Origin: Mucilaginibacter sp.
GTDB taxonomy: Bacteria; Bacteroidota; Bacteroidia; Sphingobacteriales; Sphingobacteriaceae
NCBI GenBank assembly: GCA_031292485.1
Contig: JARLHA010000048.1
Location: forward strand, 1 to 64,000
Length of the DNA stretch: 64,000 nucleotides
Reading direction: 5' to 3'
Part shown: in pieces, positions 18,281-26,422 of the stretch
How positions within the stretch are numbered: position 1 is the first letter of the stretch
Layout of the letters: each line of letters starts with the position of its first letter
The notes under the pieces: generated by a model
Seen by the model: the letters and a program-made list of their open reading frames with translations, nothing else
Told to the model about the DNA's origin: nothing
Database searches by the model: none
Position numbers and translations under genes: made by a program

Positions 18281-18408
18281 ATTTCGGATTTCGGATTTTC
18301 GAGTTCGGATTTTTCGTCCTTTTCTTTTTCCTTGTTCGAAACGTTAATAATCGGCTCCCGTTTTTTCAATTTTAAATTCGAAATTGAAAATCCGAAATCC
18401 GAAATTGA
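18281..18408. repeat. Word-repeat hairpin in the rplK-rplA spacer
   Basis: ATTTCGGATTTCGGATTTTC words at 18281-18313 are complementary to GAAATTGAAAATCCGAAATC words at 18375-18408. A shorter version of the same vocabulary lies upstream of dnaE (39819-39850). Confidence 0.75.
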
Positions 18409-18411
18409 TTG

Positions 18412-18852
18412 TTAGTTCCAGGGTGCCGTACCTGATACGGTTATACCCATACTGCGGGCAGTTCCTGCCACCATTTTCATGGCTGATTCTACTGTAAATG
18501 CATTCAAATCAGTCATTTTATCTTTAGCTATAGTTTCAACCTGGCTCCAATTAACATTGGCTACCTTTTTACGGTTTGGCTCAGCTGAACCACTCTTTAA
18601 ACCTGTTGCTTCCAGTAACTGGATGGCAACGGGTGGAGTTTTGATGATAAAATCGAATGACTTGTCGACATAAACAGTAATAACTACCGGTAACACTTTG
18701 CCAGGTTTGTCCTGGGTACGTGCGTTGAATTGCTTGCAAAATTCCATGATATTCACCCCTTTTGCACCCAATGCAGGGCCAATTGGAGGTGATGGATTTG
18801 CAGCGCCGCCCTTTACCTGCAGTTTCACCATCGCACCGACTTCTTTTGCCAT
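18412..18852 (-). CDS. rplK: 50S ribosomal protein L11
   Basis: The 146-residue L11 binds 23S rRNA at the GTPase-associated centre. The proline-rich N-terminal signature (ANPSPPIGPALGAKGVNIME) and the C-terminal VAGTARSMGITVSG are present. The length is normal. It is separated from nusG upstream by a hairpin-filled spacer of about 165 bases, and from rplA by another. Confidence 0.98.
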   Translation of the reverse strand: MAKEVGAMVKLQVKGGAANPSPPIGPALGAKGVNIMEFCKQFNARTQDKPGKVLPVVITVYVDKSFDFIIKTPPVAIQLLEATGLKSGSAEPNRKKVANVNWSQVETIAKDKMTDLNAFTVESAMKMVAGTARSMGITVSGTAPWN

Positions 18853-18915
18853 TTTTACTTATTTAATTTATTTACCTAATGTTAGTAGTGGAAGCTATGT
18901 AACATTTATCTTTAT

Positions 18916-19020
18916 TAGATTTGAGATGTTAGATATGAGATTTGAGACTCCTATCTGTTTTCAAACCTTAAATATTTTATATTTGATCTGTTCGATTTCG
19001 ATGTCTCACATCTCAAATCT
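18916..19020. repeat. Word-repeat hairpin in the nusG-rplK spacer
   Basis: GATTTGAGATGTTAGATATG words at 18918-18948 face GATGTCTCACATCTCAAATC at 19000-19019. It shares its vocabulary with the rplL-rpoB spacer repeat. Confidence 0.7.
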
Positions 19021-19561
19021 ATTCTTTCTCCACCTGCATGTAATTCAATTCAAGCGGCGTACGTCGCCCGAAAATCTTTACCATTACTTTTAATTTCTTC
19101 TTTTCCTCGTTCACTTCTTCAATAACACCGCTGAAACCGTTGAAAGGGCCGTCCATCACTTTTACACCCTCGCCTATATAATAAGGCACATTCATGGTTT
19201 CGCCCTGGGCAGTCATTTCGTCAACCTTACCTAAAATACGGTTAACTTCGGCCTGGCGAAGCGGGATAGCATTTCCGGCTTTGTCGCCCAAAAATCCAAT
19301 AACACTATTTATATTTTTGATGATGTGTTCGATCTCCGCGTCAAGCGCAGCTTCGATCAATACATAACCCGGAAAAAAATTGCGTTCCTTAGCAATCTTC
19401 TTTCCATCGCGCATCTGGTAATATTTTTCAGTAGGTATCAATACCTGCGGAACCAAATGTGTAATGCCTAAACGGTTTATTTCGGCATCAATATATTGCT
19501 TAACCTTTTTCTCCTTGCCGCTTATAGCACGCACTACATACCATTTTACCTGATCACTCAT
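19019..19561 (-). CDS. nusG: Transcription termination/antitermination factor NusG
   Basis: The 180-residue protein has an N-terminal NGN domain (KWYVVRAISGKEKKVKQY, FFPGYVLIEA) and a C-terminal KOW domain (GVKVMDGPFNGFSGVIEEV). It couples RNA polymerase to the ribosome or Rho. It follows secE by 17 bases in the same operon. Its stop codon lies within the right arm of the spacer repeat. Confidence 0.98.
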   Translation of the reverse strand: MSDQVKWYVVRAISGKEKKVKQYIDAEINRLGITHLVPQVLIPTEKYYQMRDGKKIAKERNFFPGYVLIEAALDAEIEHIIKNINSVIGFLGDKAGNAIPLRQAEVNRILGKVDEMTAQGETMNVPYYIGEGVKVMDGPFNGFSGVIEEVNEEKKKLKVMVKIFGRRTPLELNYMQVEKE

Positions 19562-19578
19562 ATTATTATGCTATACTA

Positions 19579-19773
19579 TTAGGTTAGTGATTTATAAAAC
19601 AGGTCGAGTACATAATGTATACCTTGGTCCATTACCAATATGATCATTGCGATAATAAATGCTGCTACCAAAACTAAAACAGCGCTATTTTGCAATTCTC
19701 TCCAGGTTGGCCAGGTAACTTTTTCTGTTAACTCAATGTAAGACTCCTTAATATACTCAGATACTTTAGCCAT
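19579..19773 (-). CDS. secE: Preprotein translocase subunit SecE
   Basis: The 64-residue single-span SecE holds SecY together in the inner membrane. The conserved amphipathic part (ESYIELTEKVTWPTWREL) precedes the membrane helix at about 31-52. The short form is normal outside enterobacteria. It lies 16 bases downstream of tRNA-Trp and upstream of nusG. Confidence 0.97.
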   Translation of the reverse strand: MAKVSEYIKESYIELTEKVTWPTWRELQNSAVLVLVAAFIIAMIILVMDQGIHYVLDLFYKSLT

Positions 19774-19789
19774 TTCTTATTCTGTTATG

Positions 19790-19860
19790 CACGGGAACAA
19801 GGATTCGAACCCTGATCAAAGGTTTTGGAGACCTCTATTCTACCATTGAACTATTCCCGT
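19790..19860 (-). tRNA. tRNA-Trp (CCA)
   Basis: A 71-base cloverleaf. Acceptor stem ACGGGAA/TTCCCGT, anticodon stem-loop GAGGT-CTCCAAA-ACCTT with anticodon CCA, and T-arm AGGGTTCGAATCCTT. The CCA end is not encoded. It lies between tuf and secE, the conserved location. Confidence 0.95.
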
Positions 19861-19918
19861 GTATCCTTTTAGCCCTAAATCCCTAAAGGGACTTTAATCG
19901 GTGCTTTTCTAATATCAA

Positions 19919-19952
19919 CAAAGTACTTAGCCGTTTCTGGCTAAGTACTTTG
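19919..19952. repeat. Perfect 14-base inverted repeat between tuf and tRNA-Trp
   Basis: CAAAGTACTTAGCC and GGCTAAGTACTTTG are separated by GTTTCT. There is no T-run on either side. It may act as a processing or partial termination stem after tuf. A C-rich CTCCCCCTTTAGGGGGCC word lies between it and the tuf stop. Confidence 0.6.
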
Positions 19953-19999
19953 CTTAATTAACCTTACCCTTTACTCCCCCTTTAGGGGGCCGGGGGGCC

Positions 20000-21187
20000 T
20001 TATTTCAATATTTCAGTTACCTGACCGGCACCTACTGTTCTGCCACCTTCACGGATAGCGAAACGTAAGCCTTTTTCCATCGCGATAGCGTTGATCAGCT
20101 TTACAGTGATGGTAACGTTATCACCTGGCATAACCATTTCTACGCCTTCAGCTAAGGTGATTTCACCTGTAACGTCAGTTGTGCGGAAATAGAATTGCGG
20201 ACGGTATTTGTTGAAGAAAGGCGTGTGACGGCCACCTTCAGCTTTTGACAATACGTAAACTTCTGCTTTGAAATCAGTGTGCGGGGTTACTGAACCCGGT
20301 TTGCAAATAACCATACCACGACGGATATCGGTTTTTTCAATACCACGTAACAATAAACCTACGTTATCACCTGCTTCACCCCTGTCAAGGATCTTGCGGA
20401 ACATTTCCACACCTGTAACAGTTGATTTTAAGTTTTCAGCACCCATGCCCAGGATATCAACCTGCTCACCTGAGTTGATAACTCCACGTTCGATACGACC
20501 GGTTGCAACAGTACCACGACCAGTGATCGAGAATACGTCTTCAACAGGCATAAGGAAAGGAAGGTCAGTTAAACGGGGAGGAATTGGAATATGTGCATCA
20601 ACAGCATCCATCAGTTCCATGATCTTACCAACCCATTTCGGATCAGCATTCAAACCACCAAGCGCAGAACCTTGAATTACAGGAATATCGTCACCAGGAT
20701 AATCATAGAATGATAATAATTCGCGGATCTCCATTTCAACAAGTTCTAATAACTCAGGATCATCCACCATGTCTACTTTATTCATAAACACAACCAATGA
20801 TGGCACACCAACCTGGCGGGCTAACAGGATGTGTTCACGTGTTTGAGGCATCGGACCATCAGTAGCGGCAACAACTATAATTGCACCGTCCATTTGGGCA
20901 GCACCAGTAACCATGTTTTTCACATAGTCGGCGTGTCCCGGGCAGTCAACGTGTGCGTAGTGACGTGTAGCAGTTGAATATTCAACGTGTGCTGTATTAA
21001 TAGTAATACCACGCTCTTTTTCTTCAGGAGCTGAGTCGATTGAATCGAATGAACGGGCTTCTGAGAAACCTTTATCAGCCAATACTTTTGTAATAGCTGC
21101 AGTAAGGGTTGTTTTCCCGTGGTCAACGTGACCGATTGTACCGATATTTAAATGCGGCTTACTGCGGTCAAACTTTTCTTTTGCCAT
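20000..21187 (-). CDS. tuf: Elongation factor Tu
   Basis: The 395-residue GTPase delivers aminoacyl-tRNA to the ribosome. G1 GHVDHGKT lies at 19-26, followed by DCPGH and NKVD, and the C-terminal beta domains end in GAGQVTEILK. The length is normal. It is embedded between tRNA-Thr(GGT) upstream and tRNA-Trp downstream, so it is probably released from a tRNA-mRNA precursor. Confidence 0.99.
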   Translation of the reverse strand: MAKEKFDRSKPHLNIGTIGHVDHGKTTLTAAITKVLADKGFSEARSFDSIDSAPEEKERGITINTAHVEYSTATRHYAHVDCPGHADYVKNMVTGAAQMDGAIIVVAATDGPMPQTREHILLARQVGVPSLVVFMNKVDMVDDPELLELVEMEIRELLSFYDYPGDDIPVIQGSALGGLNADPKWVGKIMELMDAVDAHIPIPPRLTDLPFLMPVEDVFSITGRGTVATGRIERGVINSGEQVDILGMGAENLKSTVTGVEMFRKILDRGEAGDNVGLLLRGIEKTDIRRGMVICKPGSVTPHTDFKAEVYVLSKAEGGRHTPFFNKYRPQFYFRTTDVTGEITLAEGVEMVMPGDNVTITVKLINAIAMEKGLRFAIREGGRTVGAGQVTEILK

Positions 21188-21260
21188 GATTTATATTTAT
21201 TATTTGTAGGTTAATTTAAACTTTAAATTGTATTCTTTTTATGCTGTTATTATAACATTG

Positions 21261-21332
<72 letters not shown>

Positions 21333-21340
21333 TGGTTTTG

Positions 21341-21415
21341 CTCAGTTTGCAGTTATCAGTTGCCAGTTTACAGTCGCTGCCAACTGCTTACCACCCACTG
21401 CCAACTCCTCAACTG
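21341..21415. repeat. Word-repeat hairpin between tRNA-Gly and tRNA-Thr
   Basis: CTCAGTTTGCAGTTATCAGT words are opposed by CCACTGCCAACTCCTCAACT words. The hairpin fills the whole spacer. Confidence 0.65.
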
Positions 21416-21488
21416 AGCGGAAGACGAGGTTCGAACTCGCGACCTATAGCTTGGAAGGCTATCGCTCTACCAACTGAGCTACTTCCGC
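21416..21488 (-). tRNA. tRNA-Gly (TCC)
   Basis: A 73-base cloverleaf. Acceptor stem GCGGAAG/CTTCCGC, anticodon stem ATAGC with loop CTTCCAA and anticodon TCC, and T-arm GCGAGTTCGAACCTCGT. Confidence 0.95.
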
Positions 21489-21493
21489 TTTTT

Positions 21494-21566
21494 AAAGTTT
21501 GCGGTTTTAAGTGCGCAGTTTGCAGTTAAAAAACTGCTTACTGCCTACTTAAAACTGCCAACTGCA
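21494..21566. repeat. Word-repeat hairpin between tRNA-Tyr and tRNA-Gly
   Basis: AGTTTGCGGTTTTAAGTGCG and AGTTTGCAGTT words on the left pair with CTTAAAACTGCCAACTGC words on the right. It is the same vocabulary as the neighbouring spacer. Confidence 0.65.
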
Positions 21567-21569
21567 TTG

Positions 21570-21650
21570 TGGGGGGAGAAGGATTCGAACCTTCGTAGCC
21601 GAAGCAGCAGATTTACAGTCTGCCCCATTTGACCGCTCTGGTATCCCCCC
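21570..21650 (-). tRNA. tRNA-Tyr (GTA)
   Basis: An 81-base class II tRNA with a long variable arm (TGCTTCGGCTACGA). Acceptor stem GGGGGGA/TCCCCCC, anticodon loop CTGTAAA with anticodon GTA. Confidence 0.95.
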
Positions 21651-21654
21651 ATTT

Positions 21655-21730
21655 GTTGATTTACGATTTTTGATTTCAGATTTACGAATGCATGCAAATC
21701 GTAAATCGTAATTCTAAAATCTTAAATTAA
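21655..21730. repeat. Word-repeat hairpin between tRNA-Thr(TGT) and tRNA-Tyr
   Basis: GATTTACGATTTTTGATTTC, AGATTTACGAATGCATGC and GTAAATCGTAATTCTAAAAT together form an imperfect stem centred on GAATGCATGC. Confidence 0.6.
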
Positions 21731-21733
21731 CAG

Positions 21734-21806
21734 AGCCTCCTATCGGGATCGAACCAATGACCTACTGATTACAAGTCAGTCGCTCTACCAGCTGAGCTAA
21801 GGAGGC
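21734..21806 (-). tRNA. tRNA-Thr (TGT)
   Basis: A 73-base cloverleaf. Acceptor stem GCCTCCT/AGGAGGC, anticodon stem ACTGA with loop CTTGTAA and anticodon TGT, and T-arm TTGGTTCGATCCCGA. It is the first tRNA of the minus-strand cluster leading into tuf. Confidence 0.95.
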
Positions 21807-21991
21807 TTAAATTATTACCCTTACTACTTCCGTTGATCATATGTATGACCTCCGATAAGTACCGGCTAATTAATCAGGCTGAATTTTTATTTTAAAGAAC
21901 CACCCGTTTAATAAAGAGGAAGACCATCGTATACCTCTCCGAAAGGGATTGCAAATTTACACATTTTTAATGCTGAACAAAATTTAATTTT

Positions 21992-22026
21992 AAAAAAAAA
22001 TCGGCAGGTTAAAAACCCGCCGATTT
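21992..22026 (-). terminator. Rho-independent terminator after hpf
   Basis: On the minus strand AAATCGGCGGGTT pairs with AACCTGCCGATTT (one mismatch), followed by a run of T residues. It closes the rpsU-xerC-hpf group, so the tRNA-tuf cluster must have its own promoter in 21807-21991. Confidence 0.85.
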
Positions 22027-22051
22027 AGCTAAAATTTCGCTGTTTATGTAA

Positions 22052-22399
22052 CTAAAACTCTTCTGTTTCCGAAACCAGGGCGGCCTTTTTGGCCGCTGCG
22101 GCAACATCAGTTTTCTTTTGTTTATACTTTTCGATCTGTTTGCGCAGGCTTTCTATTGCAAGGTCTGTAGCTTCTTCAAACGTTTTACATTGCTCCTTTG
22201 CAAATAGTTGGGTGCCCGGCAGCGACAGTTTAATCTCCGTTATTTTATTGGCTTCGTCTTCAACATTTTCCAGCTTCAAATAAACTTCCCCGTTAATGAT
22301 CTGATCATAGAAAGTATCAAGCTTGTCTGCTTTTTTCTGGATAAAATCCAATAATTTTTTGTCTGCATTAAAACGAATAGATTGCACTGTAATTTTCAT
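22052..22399 (-). CDS. hpf: Ribosome hibernation-promoting factor, short form
   Basis: A 115-residue protein of the HPF/RaiA (YfiA) family. It has a beta-alpha fold with DKKLLDFIQKKADKLDTFYD and SLPGTQLFAKEQCKTFEEATDLAIESLRKQIEKYK pieces, and lacks the C-terminal dimerisation domain of long HPF. Such proteins bind the decoding region of idle 30S subunits in stationary phase. It starts 12 bases after xerC with a strong AAGGAGGA site, and the gene pair is conserved in Bacteroidota. Confidence 0.92.
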   Translation of the reverse strand: MKITVQSIRFNADKKLLDFIQKKADKLDTFYDQIINGEVYLKLENVEDEANKITEIKLSLPGTQLFAKEQCKTFEEATDLAIESLRKQIEKYKQKKTDVAAAAKKAALVSETEEF

Positions 22400-22411
22400 G
22401 ATTCCTCCTTT

Positions 22412-23326
22412 TTAGGCCTTTGGATGGGCTTGTTTGTAAATAGACTTTAATCGTTCAACTGAATTATGCGTGTAAATTTGGGTAGCGCTCAGGTTAGCAT
22501 GGCCCAAAAGTTCTTTAATGGCGTTCAGATCGGCGCCGCGGTTCAATAAGCTTGTAGCAAAAGTGTGCCGCAGTACATGCGGACTCCTTTTATTTTGGGT
22601 GGATATGTAGGAAAGATATTTCTGCACAATTAAATAGATCAACTTCGCGTAAGCATTCGCTCCTTTATCTGTAACGATTAAGGTTAAGGAATTGTTACCA
22701 AAAAATTCCTGCTTTTTCTTTAACTCCTGGTATTCAGCAATTAATAATTTCAGCTCGTTATTCACCGGGATGATACGTTCCTTATTACGCTTACCCAAAA
22801 CTTTTATAGTGCCTTCATAAACATTAATATCGCTATCCTTTACGCCCATCAGCTCAGAAAGGCGCATACCTGTACCAAAAAGCATTTCAATTACCAGTTT
22901 GTCGCGCAGGCCTTTAAAGTCGGTGCCGAACACTTCATTTTCGTCAAGCATCTGCGTAAGCTTTACATCTTCCACAACAACCGGCAGGTTTTTCGGGATC
23001 TTGGGTGTATTTATTTTGGAAGCTGGATTTATTCCGATCACCCCTTCCTGTAGTAAAAATTTAAAGTATTTGCGCAGGGTGGCAATTTTACGGTTAATGG
23101 AACGGGCAATGATGTGCTGGTTCATCAGCTCAACCATCCAGTTGCGGATATGATAATGCGTAATTTGCGAAGGGTGTGTAATAACAGGCGGCGGGGGCGG
23201 CGACAGTTTTTGCGGATTATTTAAGAAACCGGTAAACTGGTCAAGGTCTGACTGGTAGGCAGATACAGTGTGTGGAGAGTACCTTTTTTCGAACTGAATA
23301 TACCGGATAAAACGCTCTGTAAACAT
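22412..23326 (-). CDS. xerC: Tyrosine recombinase XerC
   Basis: A 304-residue site-specific recombinase. The start MFTERFIRY at 23326 is chosen because the upstream extension falls in a hairpin. The N-terminal SAM-like DNA-binding domain covers about 1-100. The catalytic residues are all present: R155 (GTGMRLSE), K179, H250-xx-R253 (HVLRHTF), H276 (LLGHANLS) and the nucleophile Y285. Its location with rpsU and hpf is the housekeeping one, so chromosome dimer resolution is the likely job rather than a phage role. Confidence 0.93.
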   Translation of the reverse strand: MFTERFIRYIQFEKRYSPHTVSAYQSDLDQFTGFLNNPQKLSPPPPPVITHPSQITHYHIRNWMVELMNQHIIARSINRKIATLRKYFKFLLQEGVIGINPASKINTPKIPKNLPVVVEDVKLTQMLDENEVFGTDFKGLRDKLVIEMLFGTGMRLSELMGVKDSDINVYEGTIKVLGKRNKERIIPVNNELKLLIAEYQELKKKQEFFGNNSLTLIVTDKGANAYAKLIYLIVQKYLSYISTQNKRSPHVLRHTFATSLLNRGADLNAIKELLGHANLSATQIYTHNSVERLKSIYKQAHPKA

Positions 23327-23330
23327 AAAA

Positions 23331-23367
23331 ACTACTTGTACATCCGAATGATGAATGTACAAATAGT
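23331..23367 (-). promoter_or_regulatory. Hairpin covering the xerC start region
   Basis: On the minus strand ACTATTTGTACAT and ATGTACAAGTAGT (one mismatch) flank an 11-base loop and are followed directly by TTTTT and the ATG. It looks like a terminator or attenuator between rpsU and xerC, and would also mask the ribosome site. Confidence 0.55.
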
Positions 23368-23420
23368 TTTTGTATATTGATTAGAAAATCTGATAATTTT
23401 TTTTTGAAAATTTAAAAAAA

Positions 23421-23615
23421 TTAAACAGTTGGTTCTAAGTTCATATTTTGTTTGTAGATGGCGTGTTTCACCTCGTGGCGACGGGTTACAGATTTTTTTT
23501 CGAATGCCTGGCGGCTGCGAAGTTCTCTTAAAACACCAGTTTTTTCAAATTTCTTTTTGAAGCGTTTCAATGCTTTGTCTAATGATTCGCCGTCTTTTAC
23601 GTTGATAATGATCAT
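23421..23615 (-). CDS. rpsU: 30S ribosomal protein S21
   Basis: A 64-residue S21 starting at MIIINVKDGE, the family's usual N-terminus; an upstream in-frame ATG is rejected. The basic helical body GESLDKALKRFKKKFEKTGV is followed by RSRQAFEKKSVTRRHEVKHA. It is preceded by AAAGGAGGTA and a promoter box. It leads the rpsU-xerC-hpf group. Confidence 0.96.
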   Translation of the reverse strand: MIIINVKDGESLDKALKRFKKKFEKTGVLRELRSRQAFEKKSVTRRHEVKHAIYKQNMNLEPTV

Positions 23616-23645
23616 AATTCCCGATATACCTCCTTTCAGGGACGG

Positions 23646-23653
23646 CAAATGTA
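23646..23653 (-). promoter_or_regulatory. -7 promoter box of rpsU
   Basis: TACATTTG on the minus strand matches TAnnTTTG, 30 bases before the start codon. A clear TTG at -33 is not visible. Confidence 0.5.
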
Positions 23654-23726
23654 GGGAAAGTTTTTGGAATATGAAAGGGGGAAATTGAATTAGTTGATTG
23701 GGTGAAATAAGTGAGTGGTTGATTAA

Positions 23727-24269
23727 TTAATTTAGCGTTACCTGGTTAGACCATATCATGTTGGTTGTTTTAGGCTTTAGCTGAACCATAAAGCCTGGCA
23801 ATTCAAACCCTATGCGCTGCAGACTCATCGCTATCCTTAACTTTTGGCCCCGATAATAACCCTTGTATGTTATGATGCCAATACTTCTCGTTATCGATTG
23901 ATGGGGCGGCAATACAATTAGTTGTGAGCTATTTTTAAAAACATTCCACCAGTCGGCTGCCAATGCAAAGTTTTGATTATCAATATAATAAATATCCCAC
24001 CACGAGGCAGACATAGTCATGTATTTTAAGGTATCGCTTGTATTATTGTAGAGCATAAGAGGGCATTGGGTTATAAAGCATTTTTCACGATTAAAGATGG
24101 TGTCTTTCAATAACGGTATTTTGGATTTAGGTATATACAACCAATAATTTAGTGTGTCTCCTTTGGCCCAATTAGTATCGGTAAAGGCCAGTACAGGGCG
24201 CGCTAGCACATCCGCAGTACAAACGATTAAGAAAGTCATCAACAGCAATAGGGTTCTGAAATATTTCAT
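23727..24269 (-). CDS. Secreted hypothetical protein
   Basis: A protein of 180 residues with a signal peptide (MKYFRTLLLLMTFLIVCTADVLA). The mature part looks like an all-beta immunoglobulin-like fold, with several Tyr/Trp-rich strands (NTSDTLKYMTMSASWWDIYY) and a C-terminal VQLKPKTTNMIWSN. Not recognised. It may sit in the periplasm or be surface-exposed. It is a single gene, with no operon partner on either side. Confidence 0.6.
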   Translation of the reverse strand: MKYFRTLLLLMTFLIVCTADVLARPVLAFTDTNWAKGDTLNYWLYIPKSKIPLLKDTIFNREKCFITQCPLMLYNNTSDTLKYMTMSASWWDIYYIDNQNFALAADWWNVFKNSSQLIVLPPHQSITRSIGIITYKGYYRGQKLRIAMSLQRIGFELPGFMVQLKPKTTNMIWSNQVTLN

Positions 24270-24399
24270 TTTGTGATCACAAGTTCGGAATAATTATAAT
24301 CGAACGTATCGGTGCGCTAATTATTTTAACGATTAACCCTCAAAACTTCCCGCTGACTACAGTCATCTATGTCTCCAGCGTCTATCAGCAATAGCACAG

Positions 24400-24702
24400 T
24401 TACTTTCTTCGATATTTTAGTTTAGGATTTCTACTGGTGTGAAAAATATGCAAGATAAAAACAGAATCTTGCTTCGGCAGATATTCGTAAACTATGACAA
24501 ACGGAAATTTACGCATGACAAATTCCCGGTTATTGCCTTTTTTCTTTGGATAAAACTCAGGATTTCGCGATATGGAATTGAATGCTTTAAAAACATCTTC
24601 AACAAACCGTTGACCAACCACTCCTGACTCACCTTTGTACCATAAGGTAGATTTCTCAAACTCATGCTGGGCAATGTCAGCAAGCTTAACCAGGTTAATC
24701 AT
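24400..24702 (-). CDS. RelE/ParE-family toxin
   Basis: A 100-residue basic protein with the ParE/RelE fold pattern: helical ADIAQHEFEKSTLWYKGE, GQRFVEDVFKAFNSISRNPEFYP, then strands REFVMRKFPFVIVYEY and VFILHIFHTSRNPK. The family includes gyrase poisons (ParE) and ribosome-dependent RNases (RelE); which applies here cannot be told. Its ATG overlaps the antitoxin stop by four bases (ATGA), so it is translated after the antitoxin. Confidence 0.85.
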   Translation of the reverse strand: MINLVKLADIAQHEFEKSTLWYKGESGVVGQRFVEDVFKAFNSISRNPEFYPKKKGNNREFVMRKFPFVIVYEYLPKQDSVFILHIFHTSRNPKLKYRRK

Positions 24703-25034
24703 TCCTTTTTAAGCAACATTCTTAATCGTTCTTTCGATTCCTCCAAAGTTACACCCGGATCCTTGCCGCTTTTTAAATCTGCCGACCGCCGTTCAAGTTC
24801 AGCGACCATTTCATCATCGTTCCACCATTCATAAGGCTCTGTATTCTCAGCAGCTTCCTTCGCCAAAAAATCGCGTTGCGCTTTGGTAAAGCCGTCTTCA
24901 TCGATTTGTTCTGTATCCTGGAATGCTTTTACAATAGCAACTATTTTACTTTCATAGGCCGCCCTTCGCGATGGAGAACTGCTATTCCATGCTTTTGCCG
25001 ATGCCTTATCTATTTCCAATACAATAGTTTCCAT
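24699..25034 (-). CDS. Addiction-module antitoxin component
   Basis: A 111-residue acidic protein starting at METIVLEID; a longer frame to 25082 is rejected because it runs through the promoter box. The C-terminal half has the putative addiction-module pattern (EWWNDDEMVAELERRSADLK, then SKERLRMLLKK), which pairs with ParE-type toxins. It lies directly upstream of and overlaps the toxin gene. It probably neutralises the toxin and represses the pair. Confidence 0.8.
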   Translation of the reverse strand: METIVLEIDKASAKAWNSSSPSRRAAYESKIVAIVKAFQDTEQIDEDGFTKAQRDFLAKEAAENTEPYEWWNDDEMVAELERRSADLKSGKDPGVTLEESKERLRMLLKKE

Positions 25035-25051
25035 TATCTCTTGCTTATATC

Positions 25052-25082
25052 CAAAAATACAGAAATTAAATTTTGCAAACAA
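25052..25082 (-). promoter_or_regulatory. Promoter of the ParE-type module
   Basis: On the minus strand TTG, 20 bases, then TATTTTTG: a good match to the Bacteroidota consensus, 17 bases before the antitoxin ATG. Confidence 0.55.
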
Positions 25083-25135
25083 GAACGGATTTGAAGCGAA
25101 AAACGAAAATAGCAGTGTAATAACATCAAATATCC

Positions 25136-25237
25136 GTAGGGGCTACCCTTGCGGTCGGCACTTACATGTGCCTAACCGATTGTTAATTTGTGGGGTGGTA
25201 ATTTAAAGTTTAGGGCGGCCACAAGGGCGGCCCCTAC
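25136..25237. repeat. Inverted repeat element (GTAGGGGC type)
   Basis: GTAGGGGCTACCCTTGCGGT at 25136 pairs imperfectly with CCACAAGGGCGGCCCCTAC ending at 25237. It fills the gap between the toxin-antitoxin promoter and the acyl-CoA dehydrogenase stop. Similar GTAGGGGCGACC repeats are common in many bacteria (knowledge). Confidence 0.65.
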
Positions 25238-25249
25238 TCAATTTTATAT

Positions 25250-26422
25250 TTATCTCAACACTTCCCTGCTGATCACGATCTTCTGTATCTCCGAAGTCCC
25301 CTCGCCTATTGTGCACAGTTTGGCATCGCGGTAGTATTTTTCAACCGGGAAATCTTTGGTATAACCATACCCGCCGAAGATCTGTACTGCTTCGGTGGCT
25401 GTACGTACGGCAACTTCAGAAGCATAGTATTTTGCCATGGCCGATTGCTTGGTTACCGGCAGGTGTTTGTTTTTGAGGTCGGCGGCCTGCATGATGAGGA
25501 GTTCGGCGGCTTCAATTTCGGTGGCCATATCCGCCAGCTTAAAGGCAATGCCCTGGAAATTACTGATCGGCTGCCCGAATTGCCTGCGCTCTTTTGAGTA
25601 GGCAACAGCGGCTTCAAACGCGCCTTTGGCGATGCCCAGCGATAAGGCAGCGATAGAAATCCGCCCGCCATCCAATACTTTCATGGCCTGTTTAAAGCCT
25701 TCGCCTTCATTTCCCAGCCTGTTTTCTACAGGTACGCGGCAATTATCAAATATCAGTTCCGTTGTTTCTGAAGCACGCATGCCCAGTTTATTTTCTTTTT
25801 TACCATGGGTAAACCCGGGGGTACCCTTCTCGATTACCAAAGTCGTGATACCCTTTGAGTCATTTTTCTCTCCCGTGCGGACCATTACCACGGCCACATT
25901 GCCTGATTTACCATGCGTGATCCAGTTTTTGGAGCCGTTAACTATATAATGGTCGCCGTCCAAAACGGCGGTAGTATTCATGCCAAGCGCATCCGAGCCG
26001 GTGTTGGCTTCGGTAAGCCCCCAGGCGCCAAGCCATTCGCAGGTAGCCAGTTTGGGCAACCAGCGCAGTTTTTGTTCCTCGCTGCCAAATGCCAGTATGT
26101 GGCCGGTGCAGAGGGAGTTATGCGCTGCTACGGACAATCCTATCGAACCGCATACCTTAGCGATCTCGCTAACCACCGTTACATATTCAAAATAGCCAAA
26201 GCCAGAACCGCCATATTGTTCAGGAACGAATACGCCCATCATGCCGAGCTCGCCCAATTTTTTAAATAATTCAATCGGAAAATGCTGGGCCTCGTCCCAT
26301 TCCATCACATGCGGCCTGATGTGTTTTTCGGCGAAATCTTTGGCCGTTTGGCCTATCATTTTCTGATGATCATTAATGGTAAAATCGTATCCGGCGGGAA
26401 TATCAGTCAGTAAAGAATCCAT
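25250..26422 (-). CDS. Acyl-CoA dehydrogenase
   Basis: A 390-residue flavoenzyme that oxidises acyl-CoA to enoyl-CoA, passing electrons to an electron-transfer flavoprotein. The start MDSLLTDIPAGYDF is preferred over an in-frame ATG eight codons upstream. FAD/substrate motifs GAWGLTEANTGSDA and the C-terminal CTIGEGTSEIQ are present, with the catalytic glutamate in the short-chain/medium-chain position (about E374). The chain-length class is not decidable from sequence alone; short or branched-chain substrates are plausible. It stands alone. Confidence 0.93.
   Translation of the reverse strand: MDSLLTDIPAGYDFTINDHQKMIGQTAKDFAEKHIRPHVMEWDEAQHFPIELFKKLGELGMMGVFVPEQYGGSGFGYFEYVTVVSEIAKVCGSIGLSVAAHNSLCTGHILAFGSEEQKLRWLPKLATCEWLGAWGLTEANTGSDALGMNTTAVLDGDHYIVNGSKNWITHGKSGNVAVVMVRTGEKNDSKGITTLVIEKGTPGFTHGKKENKLGMRASETTELIFDNCRVPVENRLGNEGEGFKQAMKVLDGGRISIAALSLGIAKGAFEAAVAYSKERRQFGQPISNFQGIAFKLADMATEIEAAELLIMQAADLKNKHLPVTKQSAMAKYYASEVAVRTATEAVQIFGGYGYTKDFPVEKYYRDAKLCTIGEGTSEIQKIVISREVLR

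Noticed and set aside
18256..18369. N-terminal extension of L1 in the same frame
   Set aside because: It only translates the spacer hairpin; the GTG at 18255 gives the normal L1 N-terminus and length.
20268..20675. 135-codon open frame antisense to tuf
   Set aside because: Shadow of a strongly conserved gene, no start context or domain.
22412..23326. Xer-type recombinase as integrase of a mobile island
   Set aside because: It sits in the conserved rpsU-xerC-hpf neighbourhood with a full catalytic set, so it is taken as the housekeeping enzyme.
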